This document shows positions 26,716 through 35,812 of a DNA stretch of 64,000 nt, in pieces. Within the stretch, counting starts at the first letter, position 1, and each line of letters opens with the position of its first letter. Source of the DNA: JAADHI01 sp964451325. GTDB lineage: Bacteria; Nitrospirota; Nitrospiria; SBBL01; JAADHI01. The notes beneath the pieces were generated by a model. It saw only the letters and a program-made list of their open reading frames with translations, was not told where the DNA came from and searched no databases. The translations under genes were made by a program, and so were the position numbers. Location: assembly GCA_964451325.1 (NCBI GenBank), contig CAYVHO010000011.1, positions 23,229 to 87,228 on the forward strand, read 5' to 3'.

Positions 26716-28197
26716 CTAAGGGCTAAGATCCACAGTGGTTTCAAGAAATGCAATCAGAGGTAAATCAGAATCGTTGTAATCCACCAAGCGGTCGAGATCG
26801 TAATATAAACTGGCAGTGATACGATAAACCCCTGGCATTTCCTCCAATTGCAGCGGGACCACTTCGGTGGCTCCGGCACGAATGGCTGCATGAACAAGCT
26901 CAGATACGGCCCCTAAATCCGGATTTACAGTGTAAACAGCCACTGCACGCCCTTTTTTCCTTGAATCGATCAAGACTCGACCATCAGGCCCTTCAAGCTT
27001 GATATGCAGCAAGACCGCCCGGGGTCCATGTCCCGTGGGCAGAGAATGTCCGGCACCACTGTTCGTCACAGCAATTTGAAGCTGTTGTGGGTGTTCCGGG
27101 TCTTGTTTCAGACTCAAAGTCGCCGCCTTTTCTAAGATCGAAACAGAATGTCCTCCCGCAAAGAGGTGCCTACCGATGATGCGTTTGGGGCGATCTGAAA
27201 AAATTTCAGAAAAAAGACGCACATCCCGGGGCATATGACAACTTTGACAAGTACGCGCATCATTTGGCGCAAAGTCATTTTTCCATTCTAAAAAGGTCTG
27301 CTGGGCCGGAGCAGAATAATCCGTTTGATGACAGGCGGCACAAAGCTCCGCGGAACGGGCCGCTGTAAAGAGGGGATCCTGTACCGTCGGATGCGGTGCA
27401 GAAAGATCATATTTCCCCCGAATATTACCATCCTGATCCAGGTGACAGGAGGCACAACTCACACCGTCCAAACGGTTATTGTCCCGTAATTTAGGGGCTG
27501 CGACCTCACCAGGCCCCTGAAGGATGCGCGTGGGGGCATGGCAAGTCCGACAGGCGTCTCGTTTTTCCTTGGGCTGTTTGGCAATGCTCGCAACCGTAAT
27601 CGGAGAAACATAGGCCAAATGATGCGGTGAACCATTTTTGTAAAAATCAAGCTGTAAATCCGGCAAGTGAATCAATTCGCCATCCAGCCCTGGCCAGGGG
27701 CCAGTGTAAAAATCAGCACCTTCCCCAAAAATCATTTCTTTGTAGATCTTTTTATGACAGGCGCTGCACATAATCGTTTTTGTGCCATCACCATCCTGAA
27801 AAATCGTCTTTGCCTTGGACATTTTTACGGTAATATGCGTATGTCTCTTGTTTTTAATGTGGATGACATCTTCGGAAACCAGGGTCGTATGGCCTTTTGC
27901 TTCGATCACCAAATCATAATAACCTGGTGCAATTTTGGCGATCTGAAAATCTTTCTCAATCGGTAACCATAAGACATGCTCAACTTCCCCAAAGGCTTTT
28001 ATTTTGACTTTATAGTGGGTCACGCCTGTACTGGTATCAAAACGAATCGCACCACTTAATCCACTGATCTCCGAAGGACTGCCCTTGGAATACACCTCAA
28101 ATGTGGGGATGATTTGGGCGAAGGTTGAAGAGATTGGAATCAGAACCGATAGAAGAAAAATAAAAAAACTTAGAGAGAATTTTGTTCTGGCAAACAC
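26716..28197 (-). CDS. Exported five-heme c-type cytochrome
   Basis: 493 residues starting at a GTG with GGAGG nine bases before it. Signal peptide 1-27. Residues ~30-135 are a beta domain (carboxypeptidase-regulatory/PEGA-like). Five CxxCH sites follow: CSACH, CRTCH, CASCH, CAACH and CQSCH, in the arrangement of cytochrome c554-like/multiheme electron carriers. The C-terminal ~150 residues are a beta-sandwich with HSLPTGHGPR. It should act in the periplasm or outside. A TAGGATC/GATCCTA hairpin straddles its stop codon (26690-26718). Substrate unknown. Confidence 0.87.
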   Translation of the reverse strand: MFARTKFSLSFFIFLLSVLIPISSTFAQIIPTFEVYSKGSPSEISGLSGAIRFDTSTGVTHYKVKIKAFGEVEHVLWLPIEKDFQIAKIAPGYYDLVIEAKGHTTLVSEDVIHIKNKRHTHITVKMSKAKTIFQDGDGTKTIMCSACHKKIYKEMIFGEGADFYTGPWPGLDGELIHLPDLQLDFYKNGSPHHLAYVSPITVASIAKQPKEKRDACRTCHAPTRILQGPGEVAAPKLRDNNRLDGVSCASCHLDQDGNIRGKYDLSAPHPTVQDPLFTAARSAELCAACHQTDYSAPAQQTFLEWKNDFAPNDARTCQSCHMPRDVRLFSEIFSDRPKRIIGRHLFAGGHSVSILEKAATLSLKQDPEHPQQLQIAVTNSGAGHSLPTGHGPRAVLLHIKLEGPDGRVLIDSRKKGRAVAVYTVNPDLGAVSELVHAAIRAGATEVVPLQLEEMPGVYRITASLYYDLDRLVDYNDSDLPLIAFLETTVDLSP

Positions 28198-28319
28198 AGC
28201 TTCAAACCTCCGATTAAAGAAAATAATACAAGCGTCCCTTAACTAACACAGCCTTGCTTTTCTTTTCAAGACAAAGCAATAAGTCCCGTCTAAAATCCCC
28301 CACCCAAGAAGAATAGGTG

Positions 28320-28348
28320 TTGACTAAAAACATCAAGCTTTCAATAAT
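28320..28348 (+). promoter_or_regulatory. Sigma-70 promoter of the HEAT-repeat lipoprotein gene
   Basis: TTGACT, exactly 17 bp, AATAAT; both boxes match 5 of 6. It ends 42 bp before the TTG start at 28391. Confidence 0.6.
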
Positions 28349-28390
28349 GACCACGACTGCATACACTCACATTTTGAAACAAGGAATCTC

Positions 28391-29797
28391 TTGAACAAAA
28401 AAGCCGATCTTAAAACCTACAAAATGTGGGACCTCAAATCAATACTCCCACGGCTTATTTTCACTCTGCTCTGGATTTCAGCGGGATGCAGTCCTGCCGA
28501 AAAAGATGCGACACTTGCAAAAGCAGAACAAGCTTACAGCAAAGGAAACTATACAGAGACGATAACACTCTCAGAACAGGCCCTTAAAAAAAAGCCGGAC
28601 ACCCTGCCCCTACTTCAACTCAAAATACGGGCCATGGTCGCCCTGGATCAGATTCCAGCCGCCCTGGATGAGCAGACACGTATTGAAAAACAGTATCCCA
28701 AACTGGCCGCACCACTGCTACAAGAAATCATCGTCACCATCATAAAAACATCGCTTAAAAATGACAATTATTTTGTGCGAAGTGCTGCAGTCAAAGCCGT
28801 GGGAGAGATGGGCGATGCCGACTTACTCCCGCTCATCATCCCCAGCATGCGAGACAAAGAAATCTTTGTACGGTTTTTCACCGTAGAATCTTTTGGGCAA
28901 CTTGAAGGCCCTGATTTTTTAAAGCTCATTATGGCCGCAGGGCTGGATCCAGCAGGCATGGTACGTGTGGCCGCGGTAAAGGTGCTTGCCCAGCTTGAAA
29001 AAACACACACCGGGCTTGAAATCAATAACCTGCTTGCGACATTTACAAAAGATGCCGACCCCACCGTTAGGCTACTGGCCTTGGCCGCCATCTCAAAGAA
29101 TGGTGACGAAACGGCCTTTGTCAAAATTGTTTCGGAAATTAAACAACTGCCCCAGGAAGCCCAAGTCTCCGCCGTCGCAGCCTTAGGACGCAGTAAACAT
29201 ACAACCGCCATCCCCCTGATTCAAGCCTACAGCACCCATAAGGATCACATGATTAGGATGTATGCCAGCGAGGCCATGGGACTCATCGCATCGCATTTAT
29301 TTCATCCTGAATTGCGCAAAGGACTTGAGGACACAGACCCTGCCGTGCGAGGGGCCTCCGCAACCTCTCTGGGAAAATTAGGAGATCAACAATCCATTGC
29401 CTTGATTGAAACACTCCTGGAAGATGAAAGCCCCATGGTCCGACTCTCTGCAGCAGAAGGGCTCAAACGCCTGGGGCAAAACCACCCCGCTTATTATGAA
29501 AAAGCCTTAAAACACCCGGACTATGGGGTGCGACATTTTGCAGTGAGTTCACTCAGAAGAACTTGGGGAAAGGAAGGCTTGGCCTTGTTAAGATTTGCAC
29601 TCAAAGATGAAGCCCCACGTGTACGAACCGCAGCCATTCGTGCCATCGGGGAAATTGGTGGAGCAGAAAGCCTGGAACTCGTTAAAAACAAGATGAAGGA
29701 TCCTGACCTCGCCGTGCGCACCTACGCCGCAGGGAATACCGGCCGCTTGATCAACAAAATCGCAGGAAAAGTCCTAAAAAACCTGAAGAACGATTAA
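28391..29797 (+). CDS. HEAT/PBS-repeat lipoprotein
   Basis: 468 residues from a TTG start preceded by AAGGA. A hydrophobic segment ends in a lipobox (ISAGC), so it should be a lipid-anchored periplasmic or outer-membrane protein. Residues ~40-110 look like a TPR-type hairpin (AEQAYSKGNYTETITLSEQAL), and ~125-460 are about ten HEAT/PBS-lyase-type repeats with the pattern D-x-VR-x3-A-x-LG-x-LGD. A protein-binding scaffold; partner unknown. A palindromic repeat element starts 22 bp after its stop. Confidence 0.85.
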   Translation: MNKKADLKTYKMWDLKSILPRLIFTLLWISAGCSPAEKDATLAKAEQAYSKGNYTETITLSEQALKKKPDTLPLLQLKIRAMVALDQIPAALDEQTRIEKQYPKLAAPLLQEIIVTIIKTSLKNDNYFVRSAAVKAVGEMGDADLLPLIIPSMRDKEIFVRFFTVESFGQLEGPDFLKLIMAAGLDPAGMVRVAAVKVLAQLEKTHTGLEINNLLATFTKDADPTVRLLALAAISKNGDETAFVKIVSEIKQLPQEAQVSAVAALGRSKHTTAIPLIQAYSTHKDHMIRMYASEAMGLIASHLFHPELRKGLEDTDPAVRGASATSLGKLGDQQSIALIETLLEDESPMVRLSAAEGLKRLGQNHPAYYEKALKHPDYGVRHFAVSSLRRTWGKEGLALLRFALKDEAPRVRTAAIRAIGEIGGAESLELVKNKMKDPDLAVRTYAAGNTGRLINKIAGKVLKNLKND

Positions 29798-29818
29798 AAA
29801 AAGCCCTGATTAGGCCCA

Positions 29819-29979
29819 GTGTCAAGTCAAGTGTGAAGAGGCGGTTTCAGGGCGGTGAGAAGTGGTGAACTGTAAGGCGCGTGAGAGCAGACTAGCCATA
29901 GCTAATCTAGGCGAACGCAACGCAGCAGATGGCCGCTTATCACATTCATGTAAGCGACACTTCATGCTTGACTTGACAC
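29819..29979. repeat. MITE-like palindromic element A (161 bp)
   Basis: Ends are 20-bp inverted repeats with 2 mismatches (left begins GTGTCAAGTCAAG, right ends CTTGACTTGACAC). Inside, 29891-29910 is a near-palindrome that would fold with G-U pairs, followed by an AACGCAACGCAGCAG stretch. The GGCGCG...hairpin...AGG...CGCAGCA core recurs in element B at 43909. No transposase is present. Confidence 0.55.
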
Positions 29980-29997
29980 CAGGAAAATCAGGGCAAG

Positions 29998-30162
29998 CTA
30001 AAAACGGCCGAGTGGCCGTTTTAAGATACAAAAAAAAGGAAATTCTTCTTCGGGCTGATGCGTCACCTGCACCAATTCCCATCCCTCTTTCCCTAAAAAG
30101 TTAAGCTGGTTATCAATTTGAACCGCCGCAAGGTGCTCTGCTTTATATTCCCACTTTGCCAT
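29998..30162 (-). CDS. DUF4177-like microprotein, 54 aa
   Basis: A minus-strand frame begins ATG at 30162 and ends TAG at 29998. It starts MAKWEYKAEHL and continues NFLGKEGWELVQV, which is the DUF4177 signature (W-E-Y at the start, LGKEGWEL in the middle). Codon use and family match make it real although it is very short. Its last seven codons are encoded by a terminator hairpin. It lies 104 bp downstream of nfuA on the same strand and has only a weak ribosome site, so it may be read from the nfuA transcript. Function of the family is unknown. Confidence 0.78.
   Translation of the reverse strand: MAKWEYKAEHLAAVQIDNQLNFLGKEGWELVQVTHQPEEEFPFFCILKRPLGRF
30001..30022 (-). terminator. Terminator hairpin inside the end of the DUF4177-like gene
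   Basis: Arms AAAACGGCC and GGCCGTTTT, 4-nt loop. On the minus strand the stem is followed by five T that run into the TAG stop. It may also act on the plus strand for the HEAT gene, with only four T there. Confidence 0.65.
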
Positions 30163-30265
30163 GATCTACCACTAGATAAGGGTGTTTCTCTCAAGCCCAA
30201 TGGACAAACAGGCCGCAAAAACCCTGACTAAGAATGCGCTACATCAAAACCAGCAGTGAGATAAA

Positions 30266-30880
30266 CTAGTTCCCGGCATAATAAGGATTGTTTCCACCCG
30301 CGTGATCCGTGACGTCCATGACATTTACAATTTCGGGCACTGCTTTTTTGATTGCCGTAACAACCCCTTGCTGTAAAGTCACTGCGGCACTGGCACAGCC
30401 CTGACAGCCCCCGCCCAAACGCACATAGGCCACTTGATCTTTGACATCAACCAGGGTGATATTGCCGCCATGTGAAGCGACACCCGGATTGATTTCAGTA
30501 TCCAGCACCTTCTGTACAGCGATGGCTTCCGGGCTATCCAGGTTTGCCGGGGTTAAGGGGGCCTTTGTTTCTACCGCGACAACTTTTGGATTTTCGACCT
30601 TAAACCCATTTTGTTGCAAGGTTTGGATAAAGTCGATCTTCACGTCTTCCAGAAACTTCCCATTTTTCATTTCCATGAAAACCTTGATCCCGCTGACTTC
30701 AACAGAGGTGTCTCCAAGCTCCTCTTTCCCTGATTCGACAAAGGCAAGCCCATATTCGAGATTAGGAAGCGCACCTTTCATGGTGAGGCGAAGTCCTGCA
30801 ATTATTTTCTGGTGCTCGTCCTTTTGCTGCTTGATGAGCACATCAACTCGTTTTTTTGCAAATTCTGTAATTTCAATCAT
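30266..30880 (-). CDS. nfuA: NfuA-type iron-sulfur cluster carrier
   Basis: The ATG at 30880 with GGAGAT nine bases upstream is preferred to the upstream in-frame ATG at 30934, which adds 18 unconserved residues. 204 residues: an N-terminal degenerate A-type (IscA-like) domain without Cys, and a C-terminal NifU domain (~120-190) with HGGNITLVDV and the cluster-binding GGGCQGCASAA. NfuA receives 4Fe-4S clusters and gives them to target enzymes, useful in a strain with radical SAM and respiratory iron-sulfur proteins. Confidence 0.92.
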   Translation of the reverse strand: MIEITEFAKKRVDVLIKQQKDEHQKIIAGLRLTMKGALPNLEYGLAFVESGKEELGDTSVEVSGIKVFMEMKNGKFLEDVKIDFIQTLQQNGFKVENPKVVAVETKAPLTPANLDSPEAIAVQKVLDTEINPGVASHGGNITLVDVKDQVAYVRLGGGCQGCASAAVTLQQGVVTAIKKAVPEIVNVMDVTDHAGGNNPYYAGN

Positions 30881-31021
30881 TTTAAAGATATCTCCATCGT
30901 GTTTCGGAAAAGAATACTTTAAAGTATCTCTCATTCAACCATATCAATTACTTTAACATGCGACTTTCTGTCGGGTCAATTTTAGACCTGCACATAAAAT
31001 CACTGTATTCTTTATAAAATC

Positions 31022-31050
31022 TTGACATCATCCGACAAAAAAGATAGCTT
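31022..31050 (+). promoter_or_regulatory. Candidate promoter of the DUF4321 gene
   Basis: TTGACA (perfect -35), 17 bp, TAGCTT, ending 17 bp before the ATG at 31068, so the leader would be very short. Confidence 0.45.
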
Positions 31051-31067
31051 ATTTTTGAGTAATCAAT

Positions 31068-31337
31068 ATGGCGACGTTACAACGAACAGGTGCAATGCTC
31101 TTATTTTTTGTTCTTCTGGGAGGTCTCTCTGGAGGCATCCTTTCGGAGATTTTGCGCCGTGTTTCCTCTCCCGGCTTTGTTCACGATATTTTTCTCAAAG
31201 GCTTTAACATCGGATTGACCCCACCCGTCACCATTGACCTGCACATGGTTTCATTTACCCTGGGCTTTACCCTTCAGCTCAATCTGTTGACCGTACTAGG
31301 TATCATTTTAGGGCTTTATACTTACAGACAAGCTTAG
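31068..31337 (+). CDS. DUF4321 membrane protein, 89 aa
   Basis: Two membrane helices: residues ~8-28 (AMLLFFVLLGGLSGGILSEI) and ~65-85 (LQLNLLTVLGIILGLYTYR), separated by a polar loop with TPPVTIDLHMVSFTLGF. This matches DUF4321, found in delta-proteobacteria, Firmicutes and Nitrospirota. Function unknown. It converges with the large gene downstream. Confidence 0.8.
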   Translation: MATLQRTGAMLLFFVLLGGLSGGILSEILRRVSSPGFVHDIFLKGFNIGLTPPVTIDLHMVSFTLGFTLQLNLLTVLGIILGLYTYRQA

Positions 31338-31354
31338 GGAAACCTTTCCTCGCT

Positions 31355-33796
31355 TTATTGTTTTTCGGGTATGACACCAAGCTTCTTGGCATCGAGATTA
31401 TTTTGAATCAACAGTTCCCTTATTTCCACAGCACGTTCACGCACCACATTCATTTCATAGGAACCGTTTTTATGGATCAATGTAATTGTAATAGTTGCGT
31501 CATCCCTTTCAAACTGAACACTGGAAATATCCGCAAGGACAATTAAGGAGTTTTTCGTTTTGTGCTTTCCCATGTAATCAAGAAACTGCCTCTCAATCTT
31601 TAACTTTTCGGCATCGAAATACATGGCATGCGTTCCACCTTGTACACTACTTTCCTCTGTCGTCAGTCGTTTTGCGTTTTTTTGGATATATCCATTTACA
31701 AAGTTCTCGAATCGTTTGGCCTGCGCTTCAGGTAAAAGCATAGAAAAATCACCAGAACTTCGATCAATTGTGACCTCGACTTCGTCACTTTCTTTCACGT
31801 ATGTTATTGAAGCATCGCGTAATTCCTTAAAAGGCAGGGTCGTTATCTTTGTTTTTTGTTGCCCCATTTGGGTTTGATAAGATCGTTTAATGATAAAACC
31901 GTCTTTGTTATTCGCAATAGAATAAGTGCCTCCCAGACCAGATTTATCCGATAATTCCATTTCAGAGTTGAGGAGTAATTTAAATTCGAGTACTGTTTTT
32001 ATCAAGGCTTGGCCTGTGCGGGCCTGAAGGTAGCCTAGATGGTATGGAGACATTTTATCTTGAATCGACACGTCATTCATGACTTCTAAAAAGGCGGCAT
32101 CGCTGCTACTGACTCCCTTCTGGTTTTTCACCTGAATGCCTTTTGTATGCCCTTCCTTCACCATCGCCCCGGTTCCTTTTCCTTTTTTATAATCAGGGTT
32201 GTTCTTCAGTTTATCCAGATCATCGTCCTCACGTACTCCAATTTCAAAACCTTTTTCATATGCGTCTCCTCCAAAGGCCGTTTTTGCTGCACTCAGTAAG
32301 TCTTCATGTTCGCTTTCTCTCATCACCGTTTTAGCGCCTTCTCGGTTTTTAAACGCACCTTTTTGGTGGTGTTCTATTTCAACCACCCACTCTGGTTTCA
32401 TGTGTTCGAGAAAAAGTTCTCTAGCATGTAAGGCACTTTCTTCATATTTATAATCATAAGACCTGCCATTCCCTTTGTGTGTTTGTGTGGTTGAATAATC
32501 CTTATTTTGCATATCACTCACGCCACCTTGAGCATAGTGATTCAAAAACAAGATGTCTTTTGGGACACGCGCCAGATCAATTTTCAACTTAAAACCATCG
32601 TCTGTTCTGAAATTCCCTCCCGTATTGGCATAAGTCACGCCGATTTTGGGGGTAGAAGATAAACTAACCCCCCTTTGTTCCGGCAGACTGCCATACATCT
32701 GGTGAGCAACAGCAACCTGCGTATCACTTAATTGCGGAGAAGAGACTTTGGGCACATTCTTAATCATTTCTGTTGTGATTTTATGAACACCCGGTTTCCG
32801 ATCTCCTCCAGACATCATGTACTGTTGAAAGCGACCCGTCATATGGTCTGTCATAAAAAACTCCATCATTTGGTAGTAGTTTTTCTCGACAAAAGCATAC
32901 CTTCGGGTCAAGGTATCTCTGGAATCCTTGACATACTCTTTTCGATCCCCAATTGACGTTGTTTCATCCTCAAACCCCATTTTAGAAAAGACCCTTCTTG
33001 AGGTTTTTTCTGTTGTTGCTGATGCCTTAAAAGCAGCAGTTCCTGTTTTCAAAAGAGCAATTTGAATATCCCCTTTTGTGTCAGAAACATAGATTATTTC
33101 ATCGTTATTAAATTTCAGAGTGCCATTCTTAAATACAGTCGCTTCTTTCAACATTTCTGCTTCTTCTTTTATGTCCGTCACAAGTTTATCGTAGTACAAT
33201 TTCGTTAAGCCTTTTCCCCCTGGATCAATCTGCTTTATCGTGTCTGAACTCGCCTTGTATTTTTTATTAATGAGCTTCTTTTTCTTGTTATACGCAGATC
33301 GTGAAAGCTTCTGTTTTTCGTCTGCCAGTTCAGTTTGCCTTTTACTATCTTCTTGAACCCCTTCGTCAAAATCAGCCATCTCTGTACCAATTTCTTTCTT
33401 CGTTTTTTTCCTTATTTTTTTAACCTCATGCCATGATTTCATCAATAATTCAAAACCTTTACGGATCTCTTCAGTCATTTCTTCATTCACTGAAGTCGTT
33501 TTATCAAACCCGATCTTTTCTCCTCCAGATCCTGCTCTTTGAATCACTGGGCTTGATGGACTCTTCCGCAAAGCCTGTTTTTGTAGCGCATGATGGTGAA
33601 ACATCATTTGCAATTGAGCCGCTTTTTTTGACTGGGAACTATTATTTACAATCTCTTGGAATCTTTTTTGCCGGATTGTTTCAGATCGCCGATCAATAAA
33701 TTGAAAAGTAGGCTTATTTGCATTCACCTTTTGACAAGCTTCATTCACAAGTGATTGGCTTTTATTATTTTGTCCTTGAGCGACCTGCGTTTTCAT
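31355..33796 (-). CDS. Large putative secreted effector with injection-system-type leader; possible ADP-ribosyltransferase fold
   Basis: 813 residues, no signal peptide, noticeably more A+T-rich than its neighbours. Residues ~31-87 (FIDRRSETIRQKRFQ...NNSSQ...VIQR) match the F-x-DNR-x-E...Q-K-LQ...NNS-x-Q...IQ leader seen on cargo of extracellular contractile injection systems and DUF4157 proteins. A Lys/Glu-rich helical region (~100-215) follows. Residues ~370-470 (RGVSLSSTP...GFKLKIDLARVPKDILFLNHY...YEESA) recall ADP-ribosyltransferase folds (R, STS, E), but weakly. Residues ~622-708 and ~720-805 look like a tandem pair of PH-like beta domains (both have MG-x2-KTK and a late RF/RE helix). 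A lone, probably acquired cargo gene; no injection apparatus is here. Confidence 0.6.
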   Translation of the reverse strand: MKTQVAQGQNNKSQSLVNEACQKVNANKPTFQFIDRRSETIRQKRFQEIVNNSSQSKKAAQLQMMFHHHALQKQALRKSPSSPVIQRAGSGGEKIGFDKTTSVNEEMTEEIRKGFELLMKSWHEVKKIRKKTKKEIGTEMADFDEGVQEDSKRQTELADEKQKLSRSAYNKKKKLINKKYKASSDTIKQIDPGGKGLTKLYYDKLVTDIKEEAEMLKEATVFKNGTLKFNNDEIIYVSDTKGDIQIALLKTGTAAFKASATTEKTSRRVFSKMGFEDETTSIGDRKEYVKDSRDTLTRRYAFVEKNYYQMMEFFMTDHMTGRFQQYMMSGGDRKPGVHKITTEMIKNVPKVSSPQLSDTQVAVAHQMYGSLPEQRGVSLSSTPKIGVTYANTGGNFRTDDGFKLKIDLARVPKDILFLNHYAQGGVSDMQNKDYSTTQTHKGNGRSYDYKYEESALHARELFLEHMKPEWVVEIEHHQKGAFKNREGAKTVMRESEHEDLLSAAKTAFGGDAYEKGFEIGVREDDDLDKLKNNPDYKKGKGTGAMVKEGHTKGIQVKNQKGVSSSDAAFLEVMNDVSIQDKMSPYHLGYLQARTGQALIKTVLEFKLLLNSEMELSDKSGLGGTYSIANNKDGFIIKRSYQTQMGQQKTKITTLPFKELRDASITYVKESDEVEVTIDRSSGDFSMLLPEAQAKRFENFVNGYIQKNAKRLTTEESSVQGGTHAMYFDAEKLKIERQFLDYMGKHKTKNSLIVLADISSVQFERDDATITITLIHKNGSYEMNVVRERAVEIRELLIQNNLDAKKLGVIPEKQ

Positions 33797-33815
33797 CCTT
33801 CATCCTCTTGTGTTT

Positions 33816-35810
33816 TTAAGCTTCTAAAATCCCCATCTCTTGAAGGGTTCTCACACGGTCTCGGAGGGCTGCAGCGCGTTCAAATTCTAAAAGCCGGGCG
33901 GCTTCTTTCATCTCGCGCTCAAGGGTTTTGATCAACTTTACACGATCTTTTTCCGGGAGATAGGCCGTATCAGGCTCAGCAACAACATCATCAGATGGCG
34001 TCGTCCCATAAGCCTCTTCCCTCAAACTCGTCGGAATCGTTTTGACAATAGATTGCGGCGTAATGCCGTGCGCCGTGTTATATGCCACTTGAATCTTGCG
34101 ACGACGATTCGTTTCATCCATGGCGACCTGCATGGACTTCGTCACATGGTCGCCATAAAAAAGAACCTGCCCCGCAACATTCCGCGCCGCGCGCCCGGCC
34201 GTCTGAATCAGGGAGCGGTAAGAACGCAAAAATCCTTCTTTATCCGCATCCAAAATCGCAACCAGTGAAACCTCCGGTAAATCGAGTCCTTCCCGAAGCA
34301 GATTAATGCCAATCAAGACATCAAATTCCCCCAAACGCAGGGCACGAATAACTTCCATGCGTTCAATGGTTTTGATATCGGAGTGTAAATAACGCACTTT
34401 GATCCCGATTTCTTCGTAATACTCACAGAGATCCTCCGCCATACGTTTGGTCAGCGTGGTCACGAGTACCCGCTCTGAACATGCGGCACGCAAACGAATT
34501 TCTTCCAGTAAATCATCCACTTGACCCTTGGCAGGACGCACAATAATTTCAGGATCAATCAAACCTGTCGGCCGGATTACTTGCTCTACAATTTCACCAC
34601 CGCTGTGCTCAAGCTCGTAGGGGCCAGGCGTCGCAGAAACGTAGAGCGTTTGCGACATCAATTGCTCAAACTCCTCAAACTGCAAAGGCCGATTATCGAA
34701 AGCCGAAGGCAGACGAAACCCATAATCAATCAGATTTTTTTTACGTGCCCGATCTCCACGATACATGCCACCCACCTGCGGCACGGTCGCGTGACTTTCA
34801 TCAATCACCAACAAAAAATCCTTTGGAAAATAGTCAAAAAGCGTGGGCGGCGGCTGTCCCGGATCGCGTCCCGAAAAATGCCTCGAATAATTTTCAATGC
34901 CGCTACAATACCCAATCTCTCGAATCATCTCTAAATCAAAACCTGTACGCTGCTCGATCCGCTGGGCCTCCAAATGCATATTTCGATCTTTAAAATATTT
35001 GATCCGCACTTGCAAATCGGCTTCGATTTCTTCCATGGCTTTTTCAAGTCGTTCCGGCAGGATGACATAGTGACTTCCGGGATAAATGGCGATTTTGGGC
35101 AAGCGTGCCAGCACCTGTGCTTTCAAGGAATCGATTTCGTAAATCGCATCAACCGTGTCCCCAAAAAATTCAATACGAATGGCATTGGCGTCTGAAGACG
35201 CCGGATAAATCTCGACCAAGTCGCCCCGAACCCGAAAAGTCCCGCGATGAAAATCAAAATCGTTACGTTCGTATTGGATCTCCACCAGTTTTCTCAATAC
35301 ATCATTTCGCTCAATGGACTGCCCTTCTTCAAGATAAAGCAACATACCGTGATAGGCTTCCGGTGACCCCAAACCGTAAATACAGGAAACGGAAGCGACG
35401 ATGATAATGTCGTTTCTCTGCAAAAGCGCGGTGGTGGCAGCATGACGCATGCGGTCAATCGCATCATTGATGGAAGAATCTTTTTCGATCAAAGTATCGC
35501 TGTGAGGGATGTAGGCTTCAGGCTGGTAATAATCGTAATAACTCACAAAATATTCGACGGCATTTTCCGGAAAAAAATCTTTAAATTCCCGATAAAGCTG
35601 GGCCGCCAGGGTTTTATTGTGCGCGATGACCAAGGTCGGTTTTTGAACCTGCTCAATCACATTTGCCAAGGTAAAGGTCTTTCCAGAACCCGTCACCCCA
35701 AGCAAGACCTGATGGGCTTCACCGCGTGTAATGCCTTCACTCAGTGCTGTAATGGCCTTGGGCTGATCGCCCGCCGGGGAAAAACTTGAAACCAGTTTAA
35801 ACACGGGCAT
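33816..35810 (-). CDS. uvrB: Excinuclease ABC subunit B
   Basis: 664 residues, complete. Helicase Walker A GVTGSGKTFTLANVI, the beta-hairpin YYDYYQPEAYIP, FLLVIDESH, LREGLDLPEVSLV, QTAGRAARN, and the C-terminal UVR domain (EKDRVKLIKTLEREMKEAARLLEFERAAALRD) that contacts UvrC. It verifies DNA lesions in nucleotide excision repair. The start is 2 bp from the mscS stop, so it is co-transcribed with the channel gene. Confidence 0.98.
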   Translation of the reverse strand: MPVFKLVSSFSPAGDQPKAITALSEGITRGEAHQVLLGVTGSGKTFTLANVIEQVQKPTLVIAHNKTLAAQLYREFKDFFPENAVEYFVSYYDYYQPEAYIPHSDTLIEKDSSINDAIDRMRHAATTALLQRNDIIIVASVSCIYGLGSPEAYHGMLLYLEEGQSIERNDVLRKLVEIQYERNDFDFHRGTFRVRGDLVEIYPASSDANAIRIEFFGDTVDAIYEIDSLKAQVLARLPKIAIYPGSHYVILPERLEKAMEEIEADLQVRIKYFKDRNMHLEAQRIEQRTGFDLEMIREIGYCSGIENYSRHFSGRDPGQPPPTLFDYFPKDFLLVIDESHATVPQVGGMYRGDRARKKNLIDYGFRLPSAFDNRPLQFEEFEQLMSQTLYVSATPGPYELEHSGGEIVEQVIRPTGLIDPEIIVRPAKGQVDDLLEEIRLRAACSERVLVTTLTKRMAEDLCEYYEEIGIKVRYLHSDIKTIERMEVIRALRLGEFDVLIGINLLREGLDLPEVSLVAILDADKEGFLRSYRSLIQTAGRAARNVAGQVLFYGDHVTKSMQVAMDETNRRRKIQVAYNTAHGITPQSIVKTIPTSLREEAYGTTPSDDVVAEPDTAYLPEKDRVKLIKTLEREMKEAARLLEFERAAALRDRVRTLQEMGILEA

Positions 35811-35812
35811 GC

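Noticed and set aside
29862..30104. 80-codon plus-strand frame (and an 86-codon minus frame) across element A
   Set aside because: Both run through the palindromic element and its hairpins; the real gene here is the short DUF4177-like frame.
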